A DNA stretch of 64,000 nucleotides from DAHUYF01 sp035623985 (GTDB lineage: Bacteria; Pseudomonadota; Alphaproteobacteria; ATCC43930; CGMCC-115725): positions 11,898-75,897 of the forward strand of contig DASPSJ010000078.1 in assembly GCA_035623985.1 (NCBI GenBank). Reading direction: 5' to 3'. Within the stretch, counting starts at the first letter, position 1. Each line of letters begins with the position of its first letter. Below the pieces are notes generated by a model. The model searched no databases, was not told the DNA's origin, and saw only the letters and a program-made list of their open reading frames with translations. Below are positions 25,167-35,589 of this stretch, one piece after another. Made by a program: the position numbers and the translations under genes.

Positions 25167-25423
25167 CCCCGCGCAACGCAGACGACCCGGCCGACCGCTT
25201 CGCGGTCGGCCCCGGAGGGTTCGATCGCAAAGCGATCGAACGGGTTGTCTGTCGCGGGCGGGCGCCAGCGGTTGCTCTTGCAACCGCGAAAGCCCGCACC
25301 GTGCGGGCTTGGCATCCCTACTTCATCCTAAATCCTTCTCCGCCCTCAAGGGCGGAGAAGGATTTTGCTCTCCCATCTCGTCACTGGACTCGCTCCCTAT
25401 CCTCCGGCTAGAGCGCCGGCGCC
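25167..25423. repeat. Array of five consecutive hairpins
   Basis: Five palindromes stand in series: GGCCGACCGC/GCGGTCGGCC (25189-25211), GTTCGATCGC/GCGATCGAAC (25219-25241), GCGGTTGC/GCAACCGC (25268-25287), AAGCCCGCAC/GTGCGGGCTT (25290-25310) and AATCCTTCTCCGCCC/GGGCGGAGAAGGATT (25331-25364). The first two recur together at 27758-27811 and the last matches the 18253 copy. No gene is present. They may end the CBS transcript, but their repetition shows they are dispersed elements. Confidence 0.8.
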
Positions 25424-26455
25424 ATGCGCGTCGACGCTTTCGATTTCGAGCTGCCGAGGGATCTCATCGCCGACCATCCGGTCGAGCCGCGCGATGCGGG
25501 CCGCCTGCTGGTCGTCGAGCGCACGCTGAGCGACCGCCGCATGCTCGACCTGCCGGCGCTGCTGCGCAAGGGCGATCTCCTGGTGGTCAACGACACGCGC
25601 GTCATTCCGGCGCGGCTTATCGGACGGCGCGGCGCGGCGCGGGTCGAGGTGACGCTGCATCGCGATCTCGACGGCGGGCGCTGGCGCGCCTTCGCCAAGG
25701 GCGCCAGGCGGCTGAAACCGGGCGACCGAATCGATTTTGCCGCGGGCTTCGCCACCGAGGTCGCGGAGAAGCACGAAGAGGGCGACATCACGCTGCGCTT
25801 CGACCGCGAGGGCTCCGCGCTCAGCGAAGCACTCGAACGCTTCGGCAGCACGCCGCTGCCGCCTTACATCAAGCGCCCAGGCGGCGCCGAGGCGCGCGAC
25901 CGCAGCGATTATCAGACCATCTTCGCTGCCAAGGAGGGCGCTGTCGCTGCGCCCACCGCCGGCCTCCATTTCACCGAGCGGCTGCTGGCGGCGCTCGATG
26001 CGGCCGGGATCGCGCGGGTAAGCGTCACGCTGCATGTCGGCGCCGGCACTTTCCTGCCGGTCAAGGTTGCCGACACGCGCGCGCACAAGATGCATAGCGA
26101 GCAAGGCGTGATCGAAGCCGCAGCGGCTCGGCGCATCAACGCCGCGCGCGCCGCCGGCGGCCGCATCGTCGCGGTCGGGTCGACGAGCCTGCGGCTCCTC
26201 GAAAGCGCCGCCGACGCGCAGGGGCGAGTAGCGCCCTTTGCCGGCGAGACCGCGCTCTTCATCACGCCGGGTTATCGCTTCCGCGCCGTCGATCTCTTGC
26301 TAACCAATTTCCATCTGCCGCGCTCGACGCTCTTCATGCTGGTCGCCGCTTTTGCCGGGCTCGAGCGGATGAAGGCGGCCTATGCCCATGCGGTGACGGC
26401 GCGCTATCGCTTCTTTTCCTACGGCGACGCGACTTTGCTATATCCGCCGGAATGA
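25424..26455 (+). CDS. queA: S-adenosylmethionine:tRNA ribosyltransferase-isomerase
   Basis: 343 aa, full family length. Signatures are FDFELPRDLIADHPVEPRD, VNDTRVIPARL, LPPYIKRP, GAVAAPTAGLHFT and VGAGTFLPVK. QueA transfers the ribosyl part of SAM to preQ1 at position 34 of tRNAs with GUN anticodons, forming epoxyqueuosine. Its stop overlaps the tgt start by four bases, so the two consecutive enzymes of the queuosine pathway are coupled. The upstream leader is the hairpin array. Confidence 0.95.
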   Translation: MRVDAFDFELPRDLIADHPVEPRDAGRLLVVERTLSDRRMLDLPALLRKGDLLVVNDTRVIPARLIGRRGAARVEVTLHRDLDGGRWRAFAKGARRLKPGDRIDFAAGFATEVAEKHEEGDITLRFDREGSALSEALERFGSTPLPPYIKRPGGAEARDRSDYQTIFAAKEGAVAAPTAGLHFTERLLAALDAAGIARVSVTLHVGAGTFLPVKVADTRAHKMHSEQGVIEAAAARRINAARAAGGRIVAVGSTSLRLLESAADAQGRVAPFAGETALFITPGYRFRAVDLLLTNFHLPRSTLFMLVAAFAGLERMKAAYAHAVTARYRFFSYGDATLLYPPE

Positions 26456-27582
26456 CCGGGGATTTCGCCTTTTGCCTGCGGGCGCGCGACGGCGCAGCGC
26501 GGCGCGGCCAATTCGCGACGGCGCATGGCACGGTGGAGACGCCCGCCTTCATGCCGGTCGGCACCGCCGCCACGGTGAAGGCGATGCGCCCCGAGGACGT
26601 GGCCGCCACCGGCGCTCAGATCATCCTCGCCAACACCTATCACCTGATGCTGCGGCCGGGGCCTGAGCGCATCGCCGCGCTGGGCGGGCTGCACCGCTTC
26701 ATGAACTGGCCGGGGCCGATCCTCACCGACAGCGGCGGCTATCAGGTCATGTCGCTGGCGAAGCTGCGCGCGATCGACGAGCAGGGCGTCACCTTCCGTT
26801 CGCATCTCGACGGCGCGCGCTTCACGCTCACACCCGAGCGCTCGGTCGAGATCCAGCGCCTGCTCGGCGCCGACATCGCCATGGCCTTCGACGAATGCAC
26901 GCCGTTTCCGGCCGAGGAGGAAGAGGCGCGGCGCTCGATGGAGCTTTCCATGCGCTGGGCGGCGCGCTCCAAAGCGGCCTATCGCGCGCGGCCGGGCCAG
27001 GCGCTTTTCGGCATCGTCCAGGGCAGCGTCTATCCGGGGCTGCGCCGGCGCTCGGCGGCGGCGCTGGTGGAAATCGGCTTCGACGGCTACGCCGTGGGCG
27101 GGCTCGCTGTCGGCGAGGGCCAGGAGCGCATGTTCGCCGTGCTCGACGAGACCGTGCCGGCGCTGCCCGCCGATCGCCCGCATTATCTGATGGGCGTCGG
27201 CAAGCCCGCCGACCTCGTCGGCGCGGTGCGGCGCGGCATCGATCTCTTCGATTGCGTGCTGCCGACGCGCTCGGGCCGCACGGCGCAAGCCTTCACCCGG
27301 CGCGGCACGGTCAATCTGCGCAATGCGCGCCACGCCGACGATCCCCGCCCGCTCGATGCCGAGTGCGCCTGCGCCACCTGCCGGCAGTACAGCCGCGCCT
27401 ATCTCCACCACCTCGTCCGCGCGCAGGAGATTCTGGCACCGATGCTGTTGACCGCGCACAATCTCCGCTACTATGCGGATCTGATGGCGGAGATGCGCGG
27501 CGCGATCGAGCAGGGCCGTTTCGAGGACCTCGCCGCCGGCATCGCGGCCCGACAGGAGGAAGGCGACATTCCACCGGTCTAG
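26452..27582 (+). CDS. tgt: tRNA-guanine transglycosylase (queuine/preQ1)
   Basis: 376 aa. The catalytic aspartates lie in TDSGGYQVMSL and GIDLFDCVLPTRSGR; the zinc site is CACATCRQYSRAYLHHL. The PVGTAATVKAM segment and GLAVGEGQE complete the family pattern. Tgt swaps guanine 34 for preQ1 in tRNA-Asp, -Asn, -His and -Tyr. It starts within the queA stop (ATGA). A 307-bp repeat-rich gap then separates it from queF. Confidence 0.96.
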   Translation: MTGDFAFCLRARDGAARRGQFATAHGTVETPAFMPVGTAATVKAMRPEDVAATGAQIILANTYHLMLRPGPERIAALGGLHRFMNWPGPILTDSGGYQVMSLAKLRAIDEQGVTFRSHLDGARFTLTPERSVEIQRLLGADIAMAFDECTPFPAEEEEARRSMELSMRWAARSKAAYRARPGQALFGIVQGSVYPGLRRRSAAALVEIGFDGYAVGGLAVGEGQERMFAVLDETVPALPADRPHYLMGVGKPADLVGAVRRGIDLFDCVLPTRSGRTAQAFTRRGTVNLRNARHADDPRPLDAECACATCRQYSRAYLHHLVRAQEILAPMLLTAHNLRYYADLMAEMRGAIEQGRFEDLAAGIAARQEEGDIPPV

Positions 27583-27889
27583 GAGCATGGCCCGTTCAAC
27601 AGGAATCACAGGCGGGATGTCCCTCTCCGCGCGACAGCGGGGAGAGGGAGGGGACCCGTCGCGTGAGCGACGGGGAGGGTGAGGTGTCTCTCCGCCGCAC
27701 GATCTTTCTGCCATCGGCACCCACCTCACCCGCTCGCTGCGCTCGCGCCCGCAACCCGGCCGACCGCTCTGCGGTCGGCCCCAGTTGGGTTCGATCGCAA
27801 AGCGATCGAACGGGTTGCGCCCCCCGCAAGCGGGCGGAGAGGGCTACGGGCGGCCGCGTCCGCCTAGTTGAAATTTATTCTGAGCGATC
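27583..27889. repeat. Repeat-rich gap between tgt and queF
   Basis: No gene. It contains hairpins CCCTCTCC/GGAGAGGG (27621-27648) and CCCGTCGC/GCGACGGG (27655-27674), inside a roughly 110-bp element resembling the reverse complement of 18296-18396. A two-hairpin element at 27751-27818 (outer arms GCAACCCG and CGGGTTGC) is nearly the same as 25185-25244. Confidence 0.8.
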
Positions 27890-28342
27890 ATGGCGACATC
27901 CCTGAAGCAGCTTGGCCGCCGGACCGGCCCGCCGGCATCGCCGGAGAAGGCGCTGCTGGAGCGGGTGGCGAACCCGCATCCGCGCGAAACCTATCTCGTG
28001 CGCTTCACCTGCCCGGAATTCACCGCGCTCTGCCCGGTCACCGGCCAGCCGGATTTCGCTCATCTCGTCATCGACTACGTGCCGCGGCGCTGGCTGGTGG
28101 AGAGCAAGTCGCTGAAGCTCTTCCTCGGCGCGTTCCGCAACCACGGCGCCTTCCACGAAGATTGCACGCTGGCGGTCGCGCACCGGCTGGTGCGGCTGCT
28201 GGCGCCGCGCTGGCTGCGCATCGGCGGCTATTGGTATCCGCGCGGCGGCATGCCGATCGACGTCTTCTACCAGACCGGCGCGCCGCCGCGCGGGCTGTGG
28301 CTGCCCGAGCAGGGCGTGGCGCCCTATCGCGGCCGGGGATAG
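27890..28342 (+). CDS. queF: NADPH-dependent 7-cyano-7-deazaguanine reductase
   Basis: 150 aa, the short single-domain type. The catalytic Cys48 and nearby Asp lie in FTALCPVTGQPDFA, and the family motif ESKSLKLFLGAFRNHG is followed by HEDCT. QueF reduces the nitrile preQ0 to the amine preQ1, the base that Tgt inserts. It is followed 13 bp later by queG, so the last steps of queuosine synthesis are encoded together here. queC, queD and queE are not in the window. Confidence 0.95.
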   Translation: MATSLKQLGRRTGPPASPEKALLERVANPHPRETYLVRFTCPEFTALCPVTGQPDFAHLVIDYVPRRWLVESKSLKLFLGAFRNHGAFHEDCTLAVAHRLVRLLAPRWLRIGGYWYPRGGMPIDVFYQTGAPPRGLWLPEQGVAPYRGRG

Positions 28343-28355
28343 CGGCGGCGGCGCC

Positions 28356-29468
<1,113 letters not shown>

Positions 29469-29533
29469 GGACGTCTTCAAACCGGCGTGCGGAGGCATTA
29501 CCTTTTTCGCATGAGCTATGAACGGAGCACCAG

Positions 29534-29995
29534 ATGACCAGCGGAAACGATTGGCGCAACGACGGCGTGCGGGTGATCAAGGGCTCCGAGCTTGACACCA
29601 ACACGGCGCAGACGCCGGGCATGAACCGCGCCGCCGCCATCACCTATGCCCGCACCGGCGCGCAGAAGATCTGGGCCGGCACCGTCACCATCCACGCCAA
29701 CGCCAAGACCGGCGCGCATCACCATGGCGAGGTCGAGAGCGTGATCTATGTGGTGAAGGGCAAGGCGCGCATGCGCTGGGGCGAGAAGCTCGAATTCACC
29801 GCCGAGGCCGGACCCGGCGATTTCATCTATGTGCCGCCCTATGTGCCGCATCAGGAGATCAACGCCAGCACCAGCGAGCCCTTGGAATGCGTGCTCTGCC
29901 GCAGCGGCCAGGATCCGGTGGTGGTCAATCTCGACATCACGCCGATCGAGCCTCCCGAAGAGGTGCGCTGGATCGACCCGATTCACCGCCACTGA
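29534..29995 (+). CDS. Cupin-domain protein
   Basis: 153 aa single cupin. Motif 1 contributes the metal ligands in TGAHHHGEVESVIYVVKG and motif 2 in GDFIYVPPYVPHQEIN. Such proteins bind Fe, Mn or Zn and may be dioxygenases, isomerases or sensors. It is not clearly part of the queuosine set: it starts 65 bp after queG on the same strand, with a moderate ribosome site ACGGAG. The substrate is unknown. Confidence 0.85.
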   Translation: MTSGNDWRNDGVRVIKGSELDTNTAQTPGMNRAAAITYARTGAQKIWAGTVTIHANAKTGAHHHGEVESVIYVVKGKARMRWGEKLEFTAEAGPGDFIYVPPYVPHQEINASTSEPLECVLCRSGQDPVVVNLDITPIEPPEEVRWIDPIHRH

Positions 29996-30068
29996 TCCCT
30001 CTTCCTGCCGGCAGAGGGTGCGACAGAATAGCCGCCCGCCTTGCTTGCCGCGGTGCCCGCCGGGCGCT

Positions 30069-30143
30069 ATGGTGGTGGCGATGACGACGCGCTTGACCCG
30101 ATCCCGATCGTATTGGCGCCGCTGGTTCAGCCCGGCGGCCTAG
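30069..30143 (+). CDS. Aromatic-amino-acid leader peptide
   Basis: 24 codons (or 20 from the ATG at 30081) ending SRSYWRRWFSPAA and a TAG. The cluster of Tyr, Trp, Trp and Phe codons is what attenuation leader peptides use to sense charged aromatic tRNAs. It is directly followed by competing hairpins. The peptide itself would have no other function. The ribosome site is weak, so the start is uncertain. Confidence 0.6.
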   Translation: MVVAMTTRLTRSRSYWRRWFSPAA

Positions 30144-30204
30144 GATCGCGCACAACGTCGCAGACCCCGAAGCCGCCCCGATCCGAGGCGGCTTTCGCGT
30201 TTCA
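30134..30204 (+). promoter_or_regulatory. Transcription attenuator
   Basis: Terminator arms AAGCCGCC (30170-30177) and GGCGGCTT (30187-30194) flank a 9-nt loop and are followed by a T-containing tail (TTTCGCGTTT). The 5' arm can alternatively pair with GGCGGC at 30134-30139, which overlaps the leader-peptide stop region. A ribosome stalled at the Tyr/Trp codons (30111-30125) would leave that segment free and favour antitermination; one that reaches the stop codon would cover it and favour termination. This mechanism is inferred by analogy with trp attenuators. Confidence 0.6.
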
Positions 30205-30262
30205 GCATCTCGCTCGTCGATTATCCGCCCTCGGAGCGGCTTCCAGCAGAAGGAGGCCCCTG

Positions 30263-30439
30263 ATGAAGGATTTCGATGTCGTCACCGGCCCGGCCCCGGC
30301 CAGGCCAAAGCTGTCGACGCCGCGAACGCGAAGCGTCCCCACCTCTCCCGGCCTCTCCGCCCCGAGGGGCGGAGAGGAGAAGATTCGCGAGAGTGCGGGA
30401 ATGGATCATCGATCCGGGGACGCTGAAAGAGAGGCGTGA
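30263..30439 (+). CDS. Short ORF behind the attenuator, possibly truncated gene
   Basis: 58 aa with a near-perfect AAGGAGG ribosome site 6 nt before the ATG. It starts MKDFDVVTGPAPARPKLSTP and becomes low-complexity where the palindromic repeat (30352-30377) lies in frame. No family was recognised. The strong ribosome site says something was translated here. The repeat may have interrupted the original gene, or this may be a small protein. Confidence 0.4.
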   Translation: MKDFDVVTGPAPARPKLSTPRTRSVPTSPGLSAPRGGEEKIRESAGMDHRSGDAEREA

Positions 30440-30467
30440 ATGCGATCCTCGCGCGACGGGCCGCGTC

Positions 30468-31700
30468 TCAGCCGGAGCGGGCGAGTTTGAGGAGGTCGGA
30501 GAGCTTGCGGGCGGGATCGGCGAGGGCGTCTTTCGGCAATACGGCGCGCGACGCGGTGAGGCGGCGCAGCACCGCCATGTCGCGGCCGTTGTTGACGGTA
30601 ATCGCCGCGGCGATGCGGCCCTCGGCATCGAGGCCGAGAAGCGTGAAGGCACCGGCGGCGGGATCGCCGCGCAGCACCGGCTCGAGGCCCGCCTCGAAGA
30701 GGCCCAGCGCCTGGATGTTGCAGTCGTATTGATCGGTCCAGAGCCAGGGCAGCTCGGCGTAAGGCTCGCTCGCGCCCGCCATGGCGGCGGCGACGGCGGC
30801 CGCCTGGTTCAACGCCACCTGCCAGGATTCGATGCGGATGGCGCGGTCCAGCGGCGGGCTGTCATGGCGCGTCACGTCGCCCGCGGCGAAGATGTCGGGA
30901 TCGCTGGTGCGGCCCCAGGCGTCGACGCGGATGCCGTCCTCGACGACAAGCCCCGCCGCCTCGGCGAGCGCCGTGTTGGGCTCGGCGCCGACGCCGGCGA
31001 TCACGAGGTCGCAGGGATAGGCTTGGCGCTGGGTCTCGACCAGCGCGCGGCCGTCGGCGCCGCGTGCGAGCGCGTTGAGCCGCGCCGCGAATTCGAAGAC
31101 GACGCCGTGACGCTCATGCAAGGCGCGCGCAAAATCGCCGACCACGGCGGGCACGGCGCGGCTCATCAGCCGCGGCGCCATTTCCAGCACGGTCACCTCG
31201 GCGCCGAGCTTCCTTGCCGAGGCGGCGATCTCCAGCCCGATGAAGCCGCCGCCGATCATGACGATCTCGACGCCCGGCCCGAGCGTGGCGCGGATGCGTT
31301 CGGCATCGGCGAGGCTGCGCAGGTAGTGGACCGGCATGTCGCCGGTGAGCGAGACCGGCAGCTTGCGGCCGCGGCAGCCCATCGCCAGCAGCAGCCGGTC
31401 ATAGGCGATGCGCTCGCCGCCGGCGAGCAGCACAGCCTTGCCCGCGCGGTCGATGGCCGCGGCCGGCGCGCCGAGCTTCAGGGAGATGCGCTGCTCGGCA
31501 TAGAAGCTCTCCGGCTTGAGCGCGAGCCGCGCCGCATCGAGCCCTTCGGTGATGAAGCCCTTGGAGAGCGGCGGCCGGTCGTAAGGCAGATGCGGCTCGT
31601 CGCCGATCAGCACGATACCGGCCTCGGGCGCCTTCTGGCGCAGCACCTCGGCCGCGCGCATGCCCGCGGGACCGGCGCCGATGATGACGAAGCGGCTCAT
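30468..31700 (-). CDS. FAD-dependent NAD(P)H:ferredoxin/rubredoxin reductase-type oxidoreductase
   Basis: 410 aa from the ATG at 31700. FAD-binding VIIGAGPAGMRAAEVL is at the N-terminus, the NAD(P)H site EIVMIGGGFIGLEIA is in the middle, and the second FAD motif is SDPDIFAAGDVTRH; the LPYDRPPLSKGF segment is typical. This group supplies electrons from NAD(P)H to ferredoxins or similar carriers of oxygenases. It lies next to and downstream of boxB on the same strand (132-bp gap holding a GC-rich repeat), so it may help drive benzoyl-CoA epoxidation. That link is inference. Confidence 0.82.
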   Translation of the reverse strand: MSRFVIIGAGPAGMRAAEVLRQKAPEAGIVLIGDEPHLPYDRPPLSKGFITEGLDAARLALKPESFYAEQRISLKLGAPAAAIDRAGKAVLLAGGERIAYDRLLLAMGCRGRKLPVSLTGDMPVHYLRSLADAERIRATLGPGVEIVMIGGGFIGLEIAASARKLGAEVTVLEMAPRLMSRAVPAVVGDFARALHERHGVVFEFAARLNALARGADGRALVETQRQAYPCDLVIAGVGAEPNTALAEAAGLVVEDGIRVDAWGRTSDPDIFAAGDVTRHDSPPLDRAIRIESWQVALNQAAAVAAAMAGASEPYAELPWLWTDQYDCNIQALGLFEAGLEPVLRGDPAAGAFTLLGLDAEGRIAAAITVNNGRDMAVLRRLTASRAVLPKDALADPARKLSDLLKLARSG

Positions 31701-31832
31701 CGACGCGGCCGGAAATGACAGAGCCCCCTCGCCCCTTGAGGGGGAGGGCCGGGGCGGGGGGTGCCGCGCTGAGCCATCATTCGAGAGCACCATACACAGG
31801 GCCGCCCCCTCCCGGCAGCGCCCGCGGCGCCG

Positions 31833-33257
31833 TCACTGGAGATGGACGTACTCGTACTCGACCGGCAGATTGTTGATGCCGCGCTCGGGCGGCGCGATCC
31901 AGCTCGCCATCTTGCCGGGCGTGACGACGCGCTGCATCAGGCTCTTGACGAAGGCGCGGTCGCTCTCCGACGGGACCCAGCCCGGCAGCTTCGCCTGATA
32001 CTCGGCGGCGGAGATGAGCCTGCCCTCGGGATCCACCGGCTGGTTGGCCCAGACGCCGATGCCGCGGCGGAAGCGCTCGCTCGGCAGCTTCAGCTCGAAA
32101 TCGTAGCCGGCCTTGGCGATGAGCCGGTTCCAGCGCTTCACGCCGATCTCGCAATCGCGGATATAGGCGGTGCGCGTCACCTCGTTCATGGCGTTGCGCA
32201 ACGGCACCTCCTCGACGGCGACGCCGCCTTTGCCGTCGGGCTCCTCCAAGCGGAACGTGCCGTCGCGGCAAATGTGGTCGGGATATGTCGCCTCGTCGGG
32301 GCGGCCCTTGATGCCGGTGGCGAAATAGCTCGCCGCGTTGGAGGAGTTCTCGGCGCCGAAGAGATCGAGGGAGGAGGTGAACCAGAAATTGAGATAGCGC
32401 TGAATGGTCGGCAGATCGATCGCCCCCTTGGCGCGGATTTGGGCGGGATCCTGGCTGCCGATCTCCTTCATCACCTCGAGCGCGCGGCGCACGACGCGGG
32501 CGATGCCGGTCTCGCCGACGAACATGTGATGCGCTTCCTCGGTGAGCATGAAGTTGCAGCTCCGCGACAGCGGATCGAAGGCGCTTTCGGCGAGGCTCTT
32601 GAGCTGGAACTTGCCGTCGCGGTCGGTGAAATAGGCGAACATGAAGAAGGAGAGCCAGTCGCTGATCGGCTCGTTGAAGGTGCCGAGGATACGCGGCTTG
32701 TCGCGGTCGCCGGAATGGCGCGCCAGCAGCTCTTCCGCCTCCTCGCGCCCGTCGCGGCCGAAATAGGCGTGCAGCAGATAGACCATCGCCCAGAGATGGC
32801 GGCCCTCCTCGACATTGACCTGGAAGAGGTTGCGCAGGTCGTAGAGCGAGGGGCAGCTATGGCCCAGGAGCCGCTGCTGCTCGACCGAGGCGGGCTCGGT
32901 GTCGCCTTGCGTCACGATGAGCCGGCGCAGCGTCGAGCGATGCTCGCCCGGCACCTGCTGCCAGACCGGCTTGCCGTATTCATCGCCGAAGCCGATGCGG
33001 CGGTCGGGGATGGCGTCGGCGAGGAAGATGCCCCAGCGATACTCCGGCATCTTCACCGTGCCGTAGCTCGCCCAGCCCTTGGCGTCGACCGAGACGGCGG
33101 TGCGGAGATAGACGTCGGCGCCGAGGAAGTCGGTCGGGCCGAGATCGCGCCACCAGTCGAGGAAATGCGGCTGCCAATGCTCGAGCGCCCGCTGCAGCGT
33201 GCGGTTGTCGTCGAGATGCACGTTGTTCGGAATTCGCTCCTGATAGTCGATGGCCAT
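31833..33257 (-). CDS. boxB: Benzoyl-CoA 2,3-epoxidase, oxygenase subunit BoxB
   Basis: 474 aa, full length. Starts AIDYQERIPNNVHLDDNRTLQ. Carboxylate-bridged di-iron ligands are supplied by VNVEEGRHLWAMV and MLTEEAHHMFVGE. BoxB forms the 2,3-epoxide of benzoyl-CoA using O2 and electrons from a reductase (BoxA in characterised systems). The stop-to-start distance to boxC is zero (33257/33258), so the two are cotranscribed from the promoter at 34938-34965. No boxA is visible in the window. Confidence 0.95.
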   Translation of the reverse strand: MAIDYQERIPNNVHLDDNRTLQRALEHWQPHFLDWWRDLGPTDFLGADVYLRTAVSVDAKGWASYGTVKMPEYRWGIFLADAIPDRRIGFGDEYGKPVWQQVPGEHRSTLRRLIVTQGDTEPASVEQQRLLGHSCPSLYDLRNLFQVNVEEGRHLWAMVYLLHAYFGRDGREEAEELLARHSGDRDKPRILGTFNEPISDWLSFFMFAYFTDRDGKFQLKSLAESAFDPLSRSCNFMLTEEAHHMFVGETGIARVVRRALEVMKEIGSQDPAQIRAKGAIDLPTIQRYLNFWFTSSLDLFGAENSSNAASYFATGIKGRPDEATYPDHICRDGTFRLEEPDGKGGVAVEEVPLRNAMNEVTRTAYIRDCEIGVKRWNRLIAKAGYDFELKLPSERFRRGIGVWANQPVDPEGRLISAAEYQAKLPGWVPSESDRAFVKSLMQRVVTPGKMASWIAPPERGINNLPVEYEYVHLQ

Positions 33258-34904
<1,647 letters not shown>

Positions 34905-34937
34905 CCGGCGCCTCCGCCGCGCTTGCTTGTTAGAGGC

Positions 34938-34965
34938 ACTATAGTGCATGTTAATGATCAGTCAA
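34938..34965 (-). promoter_or_regulatory. boxCB promoter with BoxR-type operator
   Basis: On the minus strand TTGACT (34965-34960), 16-bp spacer, TATAGT (34943-34938). The -10 lies inside the perfect 12-bp palindrome GCACTATAGTGC (34936-34947), extended upstream to ATGCACTATAGTGC. The same motif occurs at the boxR/flavodoxin and ligase promoters. BoxC starts about 35 bp downstream. Confidence 0.7.
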
Positions 34966-35077
34966 GCAGTATGATGCAGAAATCCACCTCGCCTCATTGC
35001 CGCCGGGTTCCGGTCAAGAGTTGCCTCACCCCTTTGATTTGATGAAACTTCGCTCGATAGCTGAGGAAGCAGGTTTC

Positions 35078-35572
35078 ATGACCCGCCGACGTCCGCCGCA
35101 ACGCCCTCCCGCGTTATTCGACTATATTGTCAAGGGCCGGCCGGTTTCCGCGCAGCCACGAGCAGAAAAGCTGAACGAGAAAGATACTCGTATGGGCCGC
35201 AAGGAATCGGGGCTGGGTCGGTGGCGAGCGAAAATTCGAGCTGCGATCGATGCGCAGATGGAGGCCATCGGCTACGAGCTACACTTTGAACCGATGCGCG
35301 TTCAGATCGTCTGGTTCAAACCCGATGTCGAAAGCGAAGATACCCCTGATCTGGACAACATAACGAAACCATTCCTTGATTCTCTTGAAGGCAGGGTGAT
35401 TGTAAACAATCGAACTTTCCACGAAATACACCTGAGGAAGGTAGAGACAAACCATCAATTTGAGCCTGAACCAGAATTGGTCTTCGACCACAAGGCTCAA
35501 GGCATTTCTGAGTTCGTGTATGTTCGCGTCGAGCCGCTAGAATGGGACCGCCCGACACGGTTAGTCAGATAG
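35078..35572 (+). CDS. RusA-like Holliday-junction endonuclease family protein
   Basis: 164 aa (an ATG at 35042 would add 12 residues). Core signature SEDTPDLDNITKPFLDSLEG matches the RusA PDLDN motif with two of the three catalytic aspartates; a later Lys is in HLRKVE. The third catalytic position, normally in a DD pair before a Q/E-x-hydrophobic segment, reads VIVNNRTFHEI here, so Asp appears replaced by Asn. RusA enzymes resolve recombination junctions in phages and elements. It is 17 bp ahead of a PDDEXK-HEPN gene, and base composition is lower in GC than the box genes around it. Confidence 0.72.
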   Translation: MTRRRPPQRPPALFDYIVKGRPVSAQPRAEKLNEKDTRMGRKESGLGRWRAKIRAAIDAQMEAIGYELHFEPMRVQIVWFKPDVESEDTPDLDNITKPFLDSLEGRVIVNNRTFHEIHLRKVETNHQFEPEPELVFDHKAQGISEFVYVRVEPLEWDRPTRLVR

Positions 35573-35589
35573 GATTTCGGAGAAACGAG

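Larger units (their letters stand above)
29996..30467. other. Long region with attenuator-like leader and short ORF
   Basis: 472 bp between the cupin gene and the convergent FAD reductase gene. It contains the attenuator (30069-30200), a 58-codon open frame with an ideal ribosome site (30263-30439), and a repeat palindrome inside that frame (CCTCTCCGCCCC at 30352-30363 with its complement at 30366-30377). No recognisable biosynthetic gene follows the leader. Confidence 0.7.

Noticed and set aside
25189..25241. tRNA-like GGTTCGATCGC motif
   Set aside because: The GTTCGA belongs to a simple hairpin that recurs at 27789; no acceptor stem, anticodon arm or CCA context.
25185..25364. CRISPR-like appearance of multiple palindromes
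   Set aside because: Units differ from each other, spacing is irregular and no cas genes are near.
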